64,000 nt of DNA from Flavobacterium degerlachei (GTDB lineage Bacteria > Bacteroidota > Bacteroidia > Flavobacteriales > Flavobacteriaceae): NCBI RefSeq assembly GCF_900106645.1, contig NZ_FNMV01000018.1, positions 17,065 to 81,064 of the forward strand, read 5' to 3'. Below are positions 63,974-64,000 of this stretch, piece by piece. Within the stretch, counting starts at the first letter, position 1. Every line of letters starts with the position of its first letter. The position numbers were made by a program, and so were the translations under genes. Below the pieces are notes generated by a model, which searched no databases, was not told where the DNA came from, and worked only from the letters and a program-made list of their open reading frames with translations.

Positions 63974-64000
63974 ATGGATTCATTCGAGCTTTTAAAATTT
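63974..64000 (+). CDS. Possible start of a divergent gene (3' end missing)
   Basis: ATG at 63974 begins an open frame MDSFELLKF that runs off the window. A box GATATTTG (one base off TAnnTTTG) lies about 20 nt upstream. Only nine codons are visible, so this is a guess from position. Confidence 0.3.

Noticed and set aside
1..64000. CRISPR arrays, tRNA and rRNA genes
   Set aside because: No regularly spaced direct repeats, no cloverleaf with TTC-A-A-type T-loop, and no rRNA-like sequence were seen; a tRNA-scan would be needed to exclude a missed tRNA.

Overview
The window is a stretch of chromosome from a low-GC Bacteroidota bacterium, most likely Flavobacterium or a close relative. This is inferred from gene content and signals: promoters of the TTG-N17-20-TAnnTTTG type, no Shine-Dalgarno pattern before the starts, the type IX secretion protein PorQ, the bacillithiol-associated protein YtxJ, an N-acylornithine transcarbamylase in place of ordinary ArgF, and a set of degenerate intergenic hairpin repeats that I recall as typical of Flavobacterium. 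No rRNA, tRNA or CRISPR array was seen.

Layout. 1-2103: 3' part of a sugar MFS permease and a lipoprotein. 2214-14164: an almost complete arginine pathway with proline genes inside it (GNAT acyltransferase, argG, argC, argD, proA, proB, a GxxExxY gene, argF', argB, argE, argH), all on the plus strand, starting from a strong promoter followed by a ~325-nt leader and closed by a hairpin terminator after argH. 14268-20252: thioredoxin-like and YtxJ redox proteins, two overlapping membrane-protein genes, and clpB. 20783-24592: a hybrid histidine kinase and a large PLP enzyme. 24600-27866: the accessory part, with an intergenic repeat, an HNH nuclease, a formylglycine-enzyme-like lipoprotein, a cassette-like palindromic spacer and a broken tyrosine recombinase. 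27867-30742: AraC regulator, DUF779 protein and aldehyde dehydrogenase. 31037-46158: core genes (pheT, fasciclin, rpsA, nucleoside permease, cmk, L,D-transpeptidase, porQ, lon, UMF1 permease, M48 lipoprotein). 46248-53507: glycogen metabolism (glgA-glgC-glgB and a GH31 alpha-glucosidase). 53696-56769: hydrolase, msrB, endonuclease III-like protein, isoaspartyl peptidase. 56848-60310: nitronate monooxygenase-like enzyme and a membrane protein/winged-helix regulator/membrane protein group. 60765-63761: a 998-residue propeller sensor kinase, with the possible start of a divergent gene at the right edge.

How the genes work together. The arginine block carries the steps from N-acylglutamate to arginine except carbamoyl-phosphate synthesis; argE and argF' imply the linear route through N-acyl-citrulline. 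The glycogen block synthesises ADP-glucose, elongates and branches the polymer, and has a glucosidase beside it. The AraC-DUF779-aldehyde dehydrogenase set looks like an aldehyde-responsive unit.

Most of the window is ordinary housekeeping. The most interesting signals are: a candidate leaderless leader peptide with two CGG arginine codons at the head of the arginine cluster; an identical operator-like element (ACTTTG-N5-CAAAGTACTTT) at two promoters flanking a small winged-helix regulator; a GxxExxY gene bracketed by 51-bp imperfect inverted repeats; and a serine at the position that decides acetyl- versus succinyl-ornithine use in the transcarbamylase. All were read by eye and none has been tested by search or folding.
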